64,000 nucleotides of DNA from Bacillota bacterium (GTDB lineage Bacteria; Bacillota; Clostridia; Christensenellales; Aristaeellaceae): positions 61,637 through 125,636 of the forward strand of contig JAEZQK010000056.1 of the NCBI GenBank assembly GCA_023413135.1, read 5' to 3'. Shown in pieces: positions 33,410 to 42,836 of the stretch. Each line of letters starts with the position of its first letter. Position 1 is the stretch's first letter. Both the position numbers and the translations under genes were made by a program. A model generated the notes under the pieces. The model searched no databases. It worked only from the letters and a program-made list of their open reading frames with translations, and was not told the DNA's origin.

Positions 33410-35125
33410 TTGAAGCACGTTTTTCTTTATCTGCGTCCTTATGTCCCAAGAATGCTGCTAGGATTCCTTATCAAGTTTACCGGCACCATCATGGACCTGT
33501 GTCTGCCCTGGATACTGGCTTATGTGATTGACAACGTGATTCCCTTAGGGCAAATCGGGCCAGTGGTCTGGTGGGGCGTCGTAATGCTTGCCTGCTCCGT
33601 GGTGGCGGTGGTTACCAATATCCTAGCTAACCGCATGGCCTCTGCCGTTGCCAGGGATACGACGCGACGTATCCGTTACGACCTGTTCCGCAAGGTGGCA
33701 TATCTTACCAACCGGCAGGTGGACAAGTTCACCATCCCATCCCTTATTTCCCGCATGACATCCGATACATACAATATTCATCAGATGGTGGGCATGATGC
33801 AGCGCCTTGGCATCCGCGCGCCCATTCTGCTGATCGGCGGCATTTTCGTCACGCTGACGCTGGACCCGATGCTGACACTGGTGCTTGTTTCCGTGCTGCC
33901 ATTCATTGTGCTGATCACCGTGATCATTTCCCGCAAGGGCGTTCCCCTGTTCCGCTTGTCCCAGGAGGCCCTGGACAACATGGTGCGGGTGGTACGTGAA
34001 AACGCCGCCGGCATCCGGGTGATTAAGGCGCTTTCCAAAACGGAGGATGAAAAACAGCACTTTGACGGTGTCAACAAACAGGTGATCCAGGCGGAGAGGA
34101 AGGCCAGCATGACCATGGCAGTTATCAGCCCTTCCATGAACCTGCTTTTGAACGCCGGACTGGCTTTGGTGGTGCTGGTAGGAGCCGTTAGGGTCAACGG
34201 CGGAGTGGGGGAAGTTGGGGAGATTGTGGCCTTTTTGTCCTACTTCACGATTATTCTAAATGCCGTGATGATGGTCACCCGCATTTTCACCATGTATTCC
34301 AAGGCCAGCGCTTCCGCCAACCGCATCGCCGAAGTGATGTCTGTGCCTGAGGAAATGACCGTGCAACCGGAAACGCAGGTAGATGCGGAAGGCAACCATG
34401 TGGTATTCGACCATGTTTCCTTCTCCTACAATAAGAAGGAAGACAACCTGACGGACATCCACTTTGCCTTAAAGCGCGGAGAAACGCTGGGCATCATCGG
34501 CCCTACCGGCGCTGGCAAGTCTACCATCGCCCAGCTTCTTTTGCGGTTTTACGATGTAGATAAGGGCAAAATCTGCATTGGGGGCCGGAATATACAGGAG
34601 CTTGATCCCGGGATACTTCGGGAAAAGTTTGGCGTAGTATTCCAGAATGATATACTGTTTGAGGATACCATTGAGGAGAATATCCGCCTTGGCCGTGACA
34701 TTGGCAAACACGATCTGGAAAAGGCCTCCCAGTACGCACAGGCGGCAGACTTTATCGCCGAAAAGGAAGGATATGGGTCTGAACTCAATATTAAGGGTGC
34801 TAACCTGTCAGGTGGGCAAAAGCAGCGGGTATTGATCGCCCGGGCACTGGCCGGGAATCCGGAGATTTTGATTCTCGATGATTCTTCCAGCGCATTGGAC
34901 TATAAGACGGATGCCTCTTTGCGCAGTGATATCCGCACCCACTACAGCCATACCACCACCATATTGATTGCCCAGCGTGTTTCCACCGTGATGCGTTGCG
35001 ACCATATCCTGGTATTGGATGATGGGAAAATGGTAGGCTACGGCACCCACGCGGAATTGATGGAAAGCTGTGAGCTGTACCAGGAAATCGAGCGCATTCA
35101 GATGGGAGGTGTGGATCGTGGGTAA
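33410..35125 (+). CDS. Heterodimeric ABC exporter, subunit with degenerate catalytic site
   Basis: 571 residues, a half-transporter with six membrane helices (about 1-310) and one ATPase domain. Walker A GPTGAGKST, signature LSGGQKQR, Walker B LILDDSSSALD. The residue after the Walker B aspartate is Asp where active sites have Glu, so this half holds the degenerate site, as in BmrC/TM287-type exporters. TTG start at 33410 with AAGAAGG upstream. It overlaps the partner gene by 8 bases. Drug, lipid or peptide export are all possible. Confidence 0.9.
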   Translation: MKHVFLYLRPYVPRMLLGFLIKFTGTIMDLCLPWILAYVIDNVIPLGQIGPVVWWGVVMLACSVVAVVTNILANRMASAVARDTTRRIRYDLFRKVAYLTNRQVDKFTIPSLISRMTSDTYNIHQMVGMMQRLGIRAPILLIGGIFVTLTLDPMLTLVLVSVLPFIVLITVIISRKGVPLFRLSQEALDNMVRVVRENAAGIRVIKALSKTEDEKQHFDGVNKQVIQAERKASMTMAVISPSMNLLLNAGLALVVLVGAVRVNGGVGEVGEIVAFLSYFTIILNAVMMVTRIFTMYSKASASANRIAEVMSVPEEMTVQPETQVDAEGNHVVFDHVSFSYNKKEDNLTDIHFALKRGETLGIIGPTGAGKSTIAQLLLRFYDVDKGKICIGGRNIQELDPGILREKFGVVFQNDILFEDTIEENIRLGRDIGKHDLEKASQYAQAADFIAEKEGYGSELNIKGANLSGGQKQRVLIARALAGNPEILILDDSSSALDYKTDASLRSDIRTHYSHTTTILIAQRVSTVMRCDHILVLDDGKMVGYGTHAELMESCELYQEIERIQMGGVDRG

Positions 35126-36854
35126 AAAAACGGTCTACCGCCGCTTGGGGCGCTATTTGTATCAATATAAGTGGCTGCTGTTGCTGGCTATCGCATTGTC
35201 CATTGGCGGCAATTATCTGGCTCTTTTGGGTCCCAGGTTGTCCGGCTTTGCAATCGACCTGATTGAGCCGGGTATAGGGAAGGTGGATTTTTCGGGCATC
35301 GTGTCCCTGGTACTCCAGATGATCCTGTTCTATGCCCTATCAGCCGCCTTAAGCTATTGTCTGTCGGTGCTGATGATCGCCATCAGCCGCAACGTCATCT
35401 ATCAAATGCGCAAGGATGTATTTGAGCGACTTTCCGATATGCCGGTAGGATATTTTGACACCCATCAAAGTGGCGACATCATAAGCCGTATCTCCTACGA
35501 TATCGACACCATCAACACATCCCTGTCCAATGACCTGGTGCAGATATTTACCGGGCTATTCACGATCGTTGGCTCCTTGGTTATGATGCTTGCCCTGTCG
35601 CCCGTCATGGTGCTGGTGTTTGTGGTTACCATCCCCTTATCCGTGCTGCTGACGCGGTTCATCGTCAGCCATACCAGGCCGCTGTTCCGCACCCGTTCCA
35701 AGAAACTGGGGGAACTGAACGGCTTGGTGGAGGAGATTATCTCCGGCCAGAAGACGCTCAAAGCCTACCATCAGGAAGAAAATACCATAAAGCGCGTGAG
35801 TGATAAAAATGATGAGACGGTAGAGGCGTATTACAAAGCCGATTATTATGGCAGCACCGCCGGACCGTCGGTAAACTTCATCAACAACCTGTCCCTGTCG
35901 CTGATCAGCGTATTTGGGGCCATCCTATACATGAACGGCTCCATGACGCTGGGCAACATCTCTTCCTTCGTGCTTTACTCCCGCAAATTTTCCGGGCCAA
36001 TCAACGAAATGGCCAACATCATCGGTGAATTTCAATCGGCGCTGGCAGCGGCGGAGCGTGTATTCCGCCTGCTGGAGGAGCCCCTGGAAGCGGCGGATAA
36101 GCCTAATGCCAAGGAGCTTACTCGTGTTTCGGGAGATGTGAATGTTCAGGACGTTTCCTTTGGCTATGAAGAAGGCAAGCTCATTTTGCAGCATTGCAGT
36201 TTCCATGCCAAGCCTGGCAGCCTGATCGCTATCGTCGGCCCTACCGGCGCGGGGAAAACGACGTTGATCAATTTGCTCATGCGTTTTTACGATGTGGGGG
36301 ATGGCTGCATCACGGTGGACGGCTGCGGGGTGGAAGACGTGACGCGGCGGAGCCTTCGGCGAAGCTATGCCATGGTGCTGCAGGATACGTGGCTTTTCCA
36401 CGGCACGATTTTTGAGAATATAGCGTATGCCAAAAAGGATGCTACTGGGGAGGAAGTGGAGGCGGCAGCCAAGGCAGCCCGCATCCACTCCTACATCAAG
36501 CGCCTGCCCCAGGGATACGACACGCTTATCACAGACGACGGTGCCAATATCTCCAAGGGCCAAAAACAGCTTTTGACCATCGCCAGAGCCATGCTGATGG
36601 AATCGCCCATGCTGATCCTGGATGAAGCCACCTCCAACGTGGATACGCGCACGGAGGTGAAAATCCAGCAGGCCATGCGGGCGCTGATGCAGAACAAAAC
36701 CTGCTTTGTGATTGCCCACAGGCTTTCTACCATTCAAAACGCCGATCTCATCCTGGTAGTCAAGGACGGCAACATTGTGGAAACGGGTACCCACGATTCC
36801 CTGATGGCCATGCAGGGCTTTTACAGAAAGCTCTATGACGCCCAGTTTGCCTAA
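35118..36854 (+). CDS. Heterodimeric ABC exporter, catalytic partner subunit
   Basis: 578 residues from GTG 35118 (GGGAGGT upstream). Six membrane helices, Walker A GPTGAGKTT, Walker B LILDEATSN with the catalytic Glu, but the signature reads ISKGQKQL in place of LSGGQ. Thus the partner's good signature completes this subunit's active site, while this weak signature faces the partner's Asp-containing site, the expected pattern of an asymmetric pair. A cysteine peptidase-like gene follows after 21 bases. Confidence 0.9.
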   Translation: MGKKTVYRRLGRYLYQYKWLLLLAIALSIGGNYLALLGPRLSGFAIDLIEPGIGKVDFSGIVSLVLQMILFYALSAALSYCLSVLMIAISRNVIYQMRKDVFERLSDMPVGYFDTHQSGDIISRISYDIDTINTSLSNDLVQIFTGLFTIVGSLVMMLALSPVMVLVFVVTIPLSVLLTRFIVSHTRPLFRTRSKKLGELNGLVEEIISGQKTLKAYHQEENTIKRVSDKNDETVEAYYKADYYGSTAGPSVNFINNLSLSLISVFGAILYMNGSMTLGNISSFVLYSRKFSGPINEMANIIGEFQSALAAAERVFRLLEEPLEAADKPNAKELTRVSGDVNVQDVSFGYEEGKLILQHCSFHAKPGSLIAIVGPTGAGKTTLINLLMRFYDVGDGCITVDGCGVEDVTRRSLRRSYAMVLQDTWLFHGTIFENIAYAKKDATGEEVEAAAKAARIHSYIKRLPQGYDTLITDDGANISKGQKQLLTIARAMLMESPMLILDEATSNVDTRTEVKIQQAMRALMQNKTCFVIAHRLSTIQNADLILVVKDGNIVETGTHDSLMAMQGFYRKLYDAQFA

Positions 36855-36875
36855 AGATGCAAGGAGAGAAAAGCC

Positions 36876-37541
36876 ATGCTGGAAAAGACAGGCACCGAAA
36901 AAGAAATCGTGTATGAAGGCCGCTCCCTGCGCTTTTTGAACCAGCGCAACAAGGGCTGGTCATATCCCTACGAGTATATTACTTCCCCCAACGAAACGCT
37001 CTCCAGCGCGGGCTGCGGCCTTTTTTCCTTGTGCCACGCGGTGGAATGGATGCATGGCATCCGCCTTAATCCGGAACGATTGTCGGATTTTGCGCGGCAA
37101 AAAGGGGGCAGGGGTGACGACGGCACCGACCGCCCGGCGCTTCTGCATGCCCTGATGACCTATGGGGAAGCGGCCCGCATGGGTTTTCGCTATGAGGAGG
37201 ATGGGCTACTAAACGACCTGGATACGCTGTGGGAGCATATTTCCCAAAAGAAAGGCGTTTCCCTGTGCAATCTCCGGGTAGGTCATATCGTGGCTTTGGT
37301 GGACAGCCGTGAAGTGGATGGAGAAAAACAGCTTTTGGCCATTGATAGCTATTCCGAAAGCGCGGCGGAAAAGGTGCGGGACCATGTGCGGGAGATCGTA
37401 CCGCAGAGCGAAGTCATTGCCGATGTCGTCAATAGGGAAGGCCTTATCACCGGCCAGGGCATCCATTATGCCATGTTCTGGGTTCCCGCCAGCCTGCCCA
37501 GGGATTTCAATTTGCTGCATGAGATAGCGGTGCAGAAATAA
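36876..37541 (+). CDS. C39-like papain-fold cysteine peptidase
   Basis: 221 residues, no signal peptide. Candidate catalytic residues: Cys47 in SSAGCGLFSLCHAVEWM, His in VGHIVALVDS, and Asp in LLAIDSYSES, the order found in C39-like and related papain-fold peptidases. AAGGAGAG lies before ATG 36876. It directly follows an ABC exporter pair; in classical systems a C39 domain is fused to the exporter and trims a leader peptide, but here it is free-standing and no precursor peptide gene is evident. It could equally be an unrelated cytoplasmic hydrolase. Its stop touches the stop of the convergent gene with no base between. Confidence 0.72.
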   Translation: MLEKTGTEKEIVYEGRSLRFLNQRNKGWSYPYEYITSPNETLSSAGCGLFSLCHAVEWMHGIRLNPERLSDFARQKGGRGDDGTDRPALLHALMTYGEAARMGFRYEEDGLLNDLDTLWEHISQKKGVSLCNLRVGHIVALVDSREVDGEKQLLAIDSYSESAAEKVRDHVREIVPQSEVIADVVNREGLITGQGIHYAMFWVPASLPRDFNLLHEIAVQK

Positions 37542-38909
37542 CTATTCCGTGACATTGATAATATGCTTGAACTTTCCGCTGCCGGGATGCTGCTTCGGCT
37601 CCTCATCGGATAAAGTAATGGTTACATCCCTGACGCCATGCAAGGTTAAAAGCGCCTTCAGCGCTCCGCAAGCTTTTTCAAACGCCGCATACTTCGTAAC
37701 GCCTTCTGCCGGCACAAGCCTCAATTGGGCCTGGTTTCCCTGGCGCACGATCAGTTGGAAACGGACAATCTCATGCACTTCTTTCAGTGCTGCGTAGATG
37801 GCCAGCGGCGCAATTTTGATTTCTTTGCCGCTTTCCCAAAAGCTTACTACATCATCGGTCCGGCCTTCCAGCGTAAGCCAGGGCGATGCGTGGCCGCAGG
37901 GGCATTTTTCATGATGCATGACCACCCGGTCCGTGACTTCGTAGCGGATAAAAGGCTGTGTGTAGTTGTAGAGGTTCGTCAGCAATATCTTATCCGACTG
38001 CACACCGTCCGCAACGGGCCGGTTCTCCTTATCCACCGGCTCTACAAGGATCCAGTCCTCGTTAACATGAAAATGATGTTCCGTGCATTCGTACGCTACG
38101 CTGCCACCCTCGGTACAGGAGTAGGAGGTTTGCACATAGCAGCCAAATGCTTGGGAAAGGCGGTTGCGGACATCTTCCGAAAGGTATTCTCCGCCCGTCA
38201 TGATGATGACCGGGTGGATGCTTAACCGTCCTTTTTTTTGCTCGTCGATCAAAAGCTCCAGAATAGTGGGGTAGCCCCCCAGCATGGCCGGTTGGAAAGC
38301 ATTCAGTTCCTTTACGATTTCCGGTACCGGCTTCAATGCGCTGGTCACCGCCATCTGCTTCTTTTTCCAGGGCATAGCCAGCAGTCTGGCCCGAACAGAA
38401 CTGTTTCCCAGATAAAAGCCGCCGGTGGCAAACACGCCGATGGATTTTCCGCCCCGCAGCATGAACGATTTCAAGTCTTTCTTTCTAGCAAAGGAGCGCC
38501 TGGCATTGATAGCGCCAAACATGTTGTTGGTGGTTTTGTCGCACAACGATACCAGCGGGTTTCCGGTGGAACCGCTGGTAGTGAATATCAGATACTTGCC
38601 ATGGATTTTCCGGCCGATGTTATCAAGGTCGCGCATGAATTCCTGAATATCCTTAAGCCTCACGGTGCGGTCTGTAATCCATTCGTCAAAGTGGGCCATC
38701 AGGTCTACCTTATTGACCGGGGGCAGGTCGCCAAGTGAAAAATGATCGCCAATATTCTGATACAGCCTTTTGTAGTACGGGCTGTTTGCTTTTGCATAGC
38801 GTACCAATTCCTGAAATCTTGCGTCCCTTGCTTTTGCTTTATCCTCTTTACTCATTTTCTCGTATTGTCTGCATAACATCATTCCCTTGAGCAGGCTGAT
38901 CTTTTTCAT
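37542..38909 (-). CDS. PaaK/CapK-like adenylate-forming enzyme
   Basis: 455 residues of the phenylacetate-CoA ligase-like branch of AMP-forming enzymes. The ATP-binding loop FTTSGSTGNP is at about 110, and the middle has YTQPFIRYEVTDRVV and CPCGHASPWLTLEGRTDD, a zinc-type cysteine pair and the hinge found in PaaK-like proteins. It activates a carboxylic acid as adenylate, perhaps to a CoA or carrier thioester; the substrate is unknown. It follows the TetR gene with an ATGA overlap, so its expression is set by that repressor. Confidence 0.82.
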   Translation of the reverse strand: MKKISLLKGMMLCRQYEKMSKEDKAKARDARFQELVRYAKANSPYYKRLYQNIGDHFSLGDLPPVNKVDLMAHFDEWITDRTVRLKDIQEFMRDLDNIGRKIHGKYLIFTTSGSTGNPLVSLCDKTTNNMFGAINARRSFARKKDLKSFMLRGGKSIGVFATGGFYLGNSSVRARLLAMPWKKKQMAVTSALKPVPEIVKELNAFQPAMLGGYPTILELLIDEQKKGRLSIHPVIIMTGGEYLSEDVRNRLSQAFGCYVQTSYSCTEGGSVAYECTEHHFHVNEDWILVEPVDKENRPVADGVQSDKILLTNLYNYTQPFIRYEVTDRVVMHHEKCPCGHASPWLTLEGRTDDVVSFWESGKEIKIAPLAIYAALKEVHEIVRFQLIVRQGNQAQLRLVPAEGVTKYAAFEKACGALKALLTLHGVRDVTITLSDEEPKQHPGSGKFKHIINVTE

Positions 38910-39553
38910 ATGTTTTCCTCCTTTGCCACACCGTATAGCATCAGGCCGATATAGGTCTTGAATTCTGATTTAATCGCTTCCGCCGCCTCAAAGAAATCTT
39001 CGGGTCTTTCCTGGTATGCTTCCATATACTGATTGATCAAAGCGTTGATATAGATGGACAGTCCGGCGGTAACTTTTTCCCTTTCCTCAGGGTTCTTTAA
39101 GGGAAGAGCAGAAATTGCCTTTGCCAGGACCGATTTGGAATTTGCTTTTGCCAATACCATGAACTTTTGGATCACGGCCTTTTTGCCTTCACTCACATCT
39201 GCGCTATTTTCTCTCGCGGCCATGTTGGCCAAGCGCGTTTCGTTGGGAAACTTTAGGCAAAGGTTGATTTTCGCATCCATTATGGAGAAGAGAATATCAT
39301 AAAAGCTGCCCGTTTCCGGTGCCGGTGCGTTATCGGATGTGATGGCCGAAAGTGCCTGATCCAGGCAATAGAAGTAGAATTCGCGCTTGCTGCCAAAATA
39401 GTGGAACAGCAGGCCTTTGGAAATGCCACTGGCCTTCGTGATATCGTCTGTGCTTGCCTCCGGGTAGGACCTCCTGGCAAACTCGGCAATGCCGCTGTCC
39501 AGGATCGTTTTCTTGCGCTGCTCCGGCAGTTTATCATAGGATTCCCGTGACAT
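38906..39553 (-). CDS. TetR-family repressor
   Basis: 215 residues. N-terminal helix-turn-helix (about 10-57) with STDDITKASGISKGLLFHYF, then a helical ligand domain. AAAGGAGG lies upstream of ATG 39553. Two similar 16-bp operators flank its promoter core, so it very likely represses its own operon with the PaaK-like enzyme. The ligand may be that enzyme's substrate or an acyl-CoA product. Confidence 0.9.
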   Translation of the reverse strand: MSRESYDKLPEQRKKTILDSGIAEFARRSYPEASTDDITKASGISKGLLFHYFGSKREFYFYCLDQALSAITSDNAPAPETGSFYDILFSIMDAKINLCLKFPNETRLANMAARENSADVSEGKKAVIQKFMVLAKANSKSVLAKAISALPLKNPEEREKVTAGLSIYINALINQYMEAYQERPEDFFEAAEAIKSEFKTYIGLMLYGVAKEENI

Positions 39554-39568
39554 TTTGTTGAGCCTCCT

Positions 39569-39584
39569 TTGACTCGTGAGTCAA
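39569..39584. promoter_or_regulatory. TetR operator 1
   Basis: TTGACTCGTGAGTCAA, near-perfect palindrome between promoter and ribosome site. Confidence 0.7.
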
Positions 39585-39593
39585 CTCTCGTAT

Positions 39594-39622
39594 ATCATAC
39601 AGTATTTTGACCAACCAGTCAA
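39594..39622 (-). promoter_or_regulatory. Promoter of the TetR-PaaK operon
   Basis: On the minus strand TTGACT (39622-39617), a 17-bp spacer, TATGAT (39599-39594). The -35 lies within operator 2. Confidence 0.75.
39607..39622. promoter_or_regulatory. TetR operator 2
   Basis: TTGACCAACCAGTCAA, matching operator 1 (TTGAC-N6-GTCAA), centred 38 bp from it and covering the -35 box. Confidence 0.7.
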
Positions 39623-39648
39623 TATAATTGCCAAGATTTTCGCAAAAA

Positions 39649-39676
39649 AGGATGGCTTTCATTGAAAAGCCATCCT
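39649..39676 (-). terminator. Terminator of the two-component operon
   Basis: An 11-bp stem AGGATGGCTTT with AAAGCCATCCT; on the minus strand it is followed by TTTTTTG. Confidence 0.85.
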
Positions 39677-39713
39677 GCTGATACCAACTTGAAGCTATTT
39701 TCAGATAGGTCAA

Positions 39714-41156
39714 TTAGGATACAAACTCCGAAAATGCTGCTTTTTCCTTGTTTTCCGGCAGATGAATGTGGAACGTGGTTCCGGCGCCCAGCTTGGAGCG
39801 GACCGTAATGCGCCCGCCGTGGGCGATGACGATGATCCTGGCGATGGAAAGCCCCAGGCCATGGCCGCTGGTGCGGGATTTGCGGGCACTGTCGGCACGG
39901 TAAAAGCGGTCGAAGATTTTTGGCAGGTCCTCCCCGGCGATGCCGGATCCCGTATCGGTGACGGAAAGCATGCACCCTTCCATGGTCTTTTTGACACCCA
40001 GTGTGATGGTGCCGCCGGCCGGGGTGTATTTTACGGCGTTGTCGCACAGTACGCGCATCACCTGCTTGAGCATGTTCTTGTCTGCGGTGATCTGACAATG
40101 CTCCATGGGGGAAAGCATAAAATTGTGATTGGGGGAGAGCATCTTGGCTTCCCTGTGCAGCGCGGCCACCACTTCGGAAGGATCAAAGGATTCCATTTCA
40201 AGTAGCAGCGTCTTTTTGTCATGCCGGGCCAAGAAGAGCAAACTTTCCACCAGTTCCTTCATGCAGGCTGTCTCCTGGGCGATGGCGGCAATGCCTTCCT
40301 CCAGTACAGCCTTGTCCTCCTTGCCCCAGCGGTCCAGCATGTTGATGTATCCCTGCAGAACGGAAATAGGGGTGCGCAATTCATGGGAGGCATCGCTGAC
40401 GAACTGCTTTTGGCTGTTGTAACTTAGTTCGATCCTGTCCAGCATGCTATTGATGACTACCGCCAGGTCTTTCAGCTCGTTCTTTGTGCCGGCGATGTTG
40501 ATGCGGTTGGACAGGTTGTTGGCGCTTAGCGTGGCGGCCAGGTCGGCGATCTCCCGCAGAGGCTTCAGTACCGTTTTGTTCAGCCTGTTCCGTTTGCGCA
40601 AGAAACGCCATATACGCCAAAGATCGCAGAACAGGAGCCCGCCCATCAGGTATAGCCATATTTCCAGCCGCTCCCGAAGGTCGAAGGACATCATAAGCGT
40701 ACCGCCTACAACAGGCCGCACAATATGGAGGACGGGAGGCCAGCGGAAGAGATCAGGAGAAAATGCCTTTTTTAGTATATATCCCACACGGCTTATCCCT
40801 TCCGAGGGAAGGATATCCTTAGTTATCTGTGCGGTGGCGGTGCGGTCCATGACCTGAAGTGCCGTGAAGTTTCCACTGTTTTCCGGGGTCAGGGTAGACA
40901 GCCGTTCCATGTTCCGCAGTATGCCCGGCGTTTGGGCCGCGGCAAAAACAATCGTCATCAAAAGCATCAGCGGCAGCGTAGTTCGCAAAAGCTGCCATGC
41001 GTAATGGATGGCAATGCGCAGCGTCAGGGAAAAGCGCAGGTTGCTCATCAAAGCGCTCAGGCGGCCATGAACGCCGCTGCTGACGCGGTTGATGCCCCTT
41101 TCCCCGGTATTAGGACGCGGGCGTCTTTTTTGTTTCTTCCTGTTACTTGTCTTCAT
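39714..41156 (-). CDS. Membrane sensor histidine kinase
   Basis: 480 residues. Basic N terminus, membrane helices at about 60-76 and 165-182 framing an extracytoplasmic part of about 90 residues, HAMP (about 185-240), phospho-acceptor His258 in SDASHELRTP, and an ATPase domain with DNAVKY, DTGSGI and GHGLGLSIA. Partner of the response regulator, with a 14-base gene overlap. No dedicated ribosome site is clear, so translation is probably coupled. The stimulus is unknown. Confidence 0.92.
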   Translation of the reverse strand: MKTSNRKKQKRRPRPNTGERGINRVSSGVHGRLSALMSNLRFSLTLRIAIHYAWQLLRTTLPLMLLMTIVFAAAQTPGILRNMERLSTLTPENSGNFTALQVMDRTATAQITKDILPSEGISRVGYILKKAFSPDLFRWPPVLHIVRPVVGGTLMMSFDLRERLEIWLYLMGGLLFCDLWRIWRFLRKRNRLNKTVLKPLREIADLAATLSANNLSNRINIAGTKNELKDLAVVINSMLDRIELSYNSQKQFVSDASHELRTPISVLQGYINMLDRWGKEDKAVLEEGIAAIAQETACMKELVESLLFLARHDKKTLLLEMESFDPSEVVAALHREAKMLSPNHNFMLSPMEHCQITADKNMLKQVMRVLCDNAVKYTPAGGTITLGVKKTMEGCMLSVTDTGSGIAGEDLPKIFDRFYRADSARKSRTSGHGLGLSIARIIVIAHGGRITVRSKLGAGTTFHIHLPENKEKAAFSEFVS

Positions 41157-41829
41157 ACTGGAACATATACCCCACAGCGCGGATGGTTTGTATGCATTTC
41201 ACATGGTAGCGGTCGTCGATTTTCTGGCGCAGGTAGCGGATATATACGTCTACGATATTCGTTTCCCCGGCATACTCATAGCCCCATACATCGTTGAGCA
41301 GCACATCGCGGCTCATGGCCGTGCCGGCATGCTCCATCAGACAGCGCAAAAGGTCAAACTCCTTTTTCGTTAGCGAAAGCGGTTCCCCGTCAAAGGAAGC
41401 GCTGTAGCTGGCAGGATCCACCTTCAGCCTGCCGACGGTCAAGGCGGATGAAGGACTGTTATGCCCGGCACGATGCTTTTTAAGCCCTACGCGGATGCGG
41501 GCCAGCAGCTCCTCAATAGCAAAGGGCTTGGTCATATAATCATCGGCGCCCATATCCAACCCCATCACCTTGTCGCTGACATCATCCTTGGCGGTAAGCA
41601 TGATGATGGGCAGATCACTTTCATGCCGGAGCCTCCGGCAGACCTCAATGCCGGACAGTTCCGGAAGCATCAGGTCCAGGATGAGCAGGTCGGGCTGCCA
41701 GCTTTCGCAGGCTTCCAATCCAGACCTACCGTCAAAAGCGGTGCGCACTTCATAGCCTTCATGCTTGAGCTCCAGCTCCAGAAAGCGTGCGATTTTCTGT
41801 TCATCCTCAATAATCATAATTTTGGGCAT
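41143..41829 (-). CDS. OmpR-family response regulator
   Basis: 228 residues: receiver with acidic pair ED at 8-9, phospho-site Asp52 (LLILDLMLPE) and switch Lys in MTKPF; a winged-helix DNA-binding domain (about 130-225) with SRDVLLNDVWGYEYAGETNI. AAAGGAAGG precedes ATG 41829. Targets are not evident nearby; the UBA-like gene upstream on the same strand is a possibility. Confidence 0.93.
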   Translation of the reverse strand: MPKIMIIEDEQKIARFLELELKHEGYEVRTAFDGRSGLEACESWQPDLLILDLMLPELSGIEVCRRLRHESDLPIIMLTAKDDVSDKVMGLDMGADDYMTKPFAIEELLARIRVGLKKHRAGHNSPSSALTVGRLKVDPASYSASFDGEPLSLTKKEFDLLRCLMEHAGTAMSRDVLLNDVWGYEYAGETNIVDVYIRYLRQKIDDRYHVKCIQTIRAVGYMFQYEDK

Positions 41830-41865
41830 TGGAAGCCTTCCTTTCCGGAAAAAAAATCATATACA

Positions 41866-41874
41866 ATTATATCA
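41866..41874 (-). promoter_or_regulatory. Extended -10 promoter of the two-component operon
   Basis: TGATATAAT on the minus strand (41874-41866), an extended -10 without a good -35. Confidence 0.5.
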
Positions 41875-41910
41875 CAAAAGCTTCCGGCAGCCTATGATGG
41901 AAAAACGGAA

Positions 41911-41940
41911 GCCGCCGCAGGGCTAAACTGCGGGCGGCGG
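41911..41940 (-). terminator. Terminator of the UBA-like gene
   Basis: GC-rich stem (GCCGCC and GCAG with CTGCGGGCGGC, one bulge) followed on the minus strand by TTCCGTTTTTCC. Confidence 0.6.
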
Positions 41941-41956
41941 TGGCAAATACATTGCC

Positions 41957-42631
41957 TTATTCGATGGTGGCCTCGCTGTAGCCATCTGTGTCTTCCTTGA
42001 CTTCTACCTTGCCGTCATCCTGATACTGCACGGATACAGGCGTTGTCTGGGCCGGGGGAGCGGGGGGCGTCTGGGCGGCGGGAGCGGGCCGGGCGGTTTC
42101 GGACTGATAGAAGCTGCGGCCGTCATCCTGCTTGGGAGCAGCTTGCTTTTCATTGCCGCCAAAATCCCTGGTCAGATTGTTCACGGTGCTTTTCACGTTC
42201 TGGGCGGCGTTTTTCACCATGGACTCCAGGTTGTCGCCGGCAAAATCGGCGCTGTTGGTATCAAAGGTCACGCGGTAGCCCAGCACCAGCAGTACGATCA
42301 GGCCCAGGAAGACAAGATGGGGGCTGATGAGCAGCGCGATGAGTGAGAAGAGCAGCGACAGGTTCACGATTGTGATGTCACCCTTTTTCACGATCAGGCG
42401 GAAGCGGTACAGGCGGCCGAAGAAGTTGGAAGCCTTTTTGTGGCTGGCGCCGTGGCAGCTGGGAGCCTTCTTCTGTTCTGCCTGGGGCTTGATACGGCCG
42501 TTACGCTCCAGATCCACCAAGGCGCGGGCAAGGTTGCCGTTGTGGTACTCCAGCAGGTTGACAGCCTCTTCATAGCTGATACCGCTCTTGCGGCGCAAAA
42601 TTTCGATGTCTTCGATGGTGTAGCGTTCCAT
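41957..42631 (-). CDS. UBA-like domain protein with DUF4342-type membrane segment
   Basis: 224 residues. Residues 1-45 form a UBA/TS-N-like three-helix unit (IEILRRKSGISYEEAVNLLE). A basic linker leads to a DUF4342-like part (about 75-125) with two adjacent hydrophobic helices (SLLFSLIALLI and LVFLGLIVLLVLGY). The tail (about 135-224) is polar, Pro/Ala/Gln-rich and acidic at the end, probably disordered. AAGGAGG lies before ATG 42631. The role of the family is unknown; membrane association is likely. Confidence 0.8.
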   Translation of the reverse strand: MERYTIEDIEILRRKSGISYEEAVNLLEYHNGNLARALVDLERNGRIKPQAEQKKAPSCHGASHKKASNFFGRLYRFRLIVKKGDITIVNLSLLFSLIALLISPHLVFLGLIVLLVLGYRVTFDTNSADFAGDNLESMVKNAAQNVKSTVNNLTRDFGGNEKQAAPKQDDGRSFYQSETARPAPAAQTPPAPPAQTTPVSVQYQDDGKVEVKEDTDGYSEATIE

Positions 42632-42798
42632 AGTATGTTTCCTCCTTGTAATATCGGCGTTTTTGTTTGGTGCTCAGCACGCTCTGCTGATGGTGTCATG
42701 ATATCACGAACTTAACCTACCTGCTTGAGAATGCGCTGACAATTTCATGAGAAAATCATGAGAAATTCAATGTTTTGTTTTCAGAATAAGTGAAAAAA

Positions 42799-42807
42799 TG
42801 GTATGAT
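42799..42807 (+). promoter_or_regulatory. Extended -10 promoter of the histidine phosphatase gene
   Basis: TGGTATGAT, an extended -10 about 30 bases before the start codon; the -35 is weak. Confidence 0.45.
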
Positions 42808-42836
42808 GGACAAAACGTGAGAGGAGACGCAAGGCG

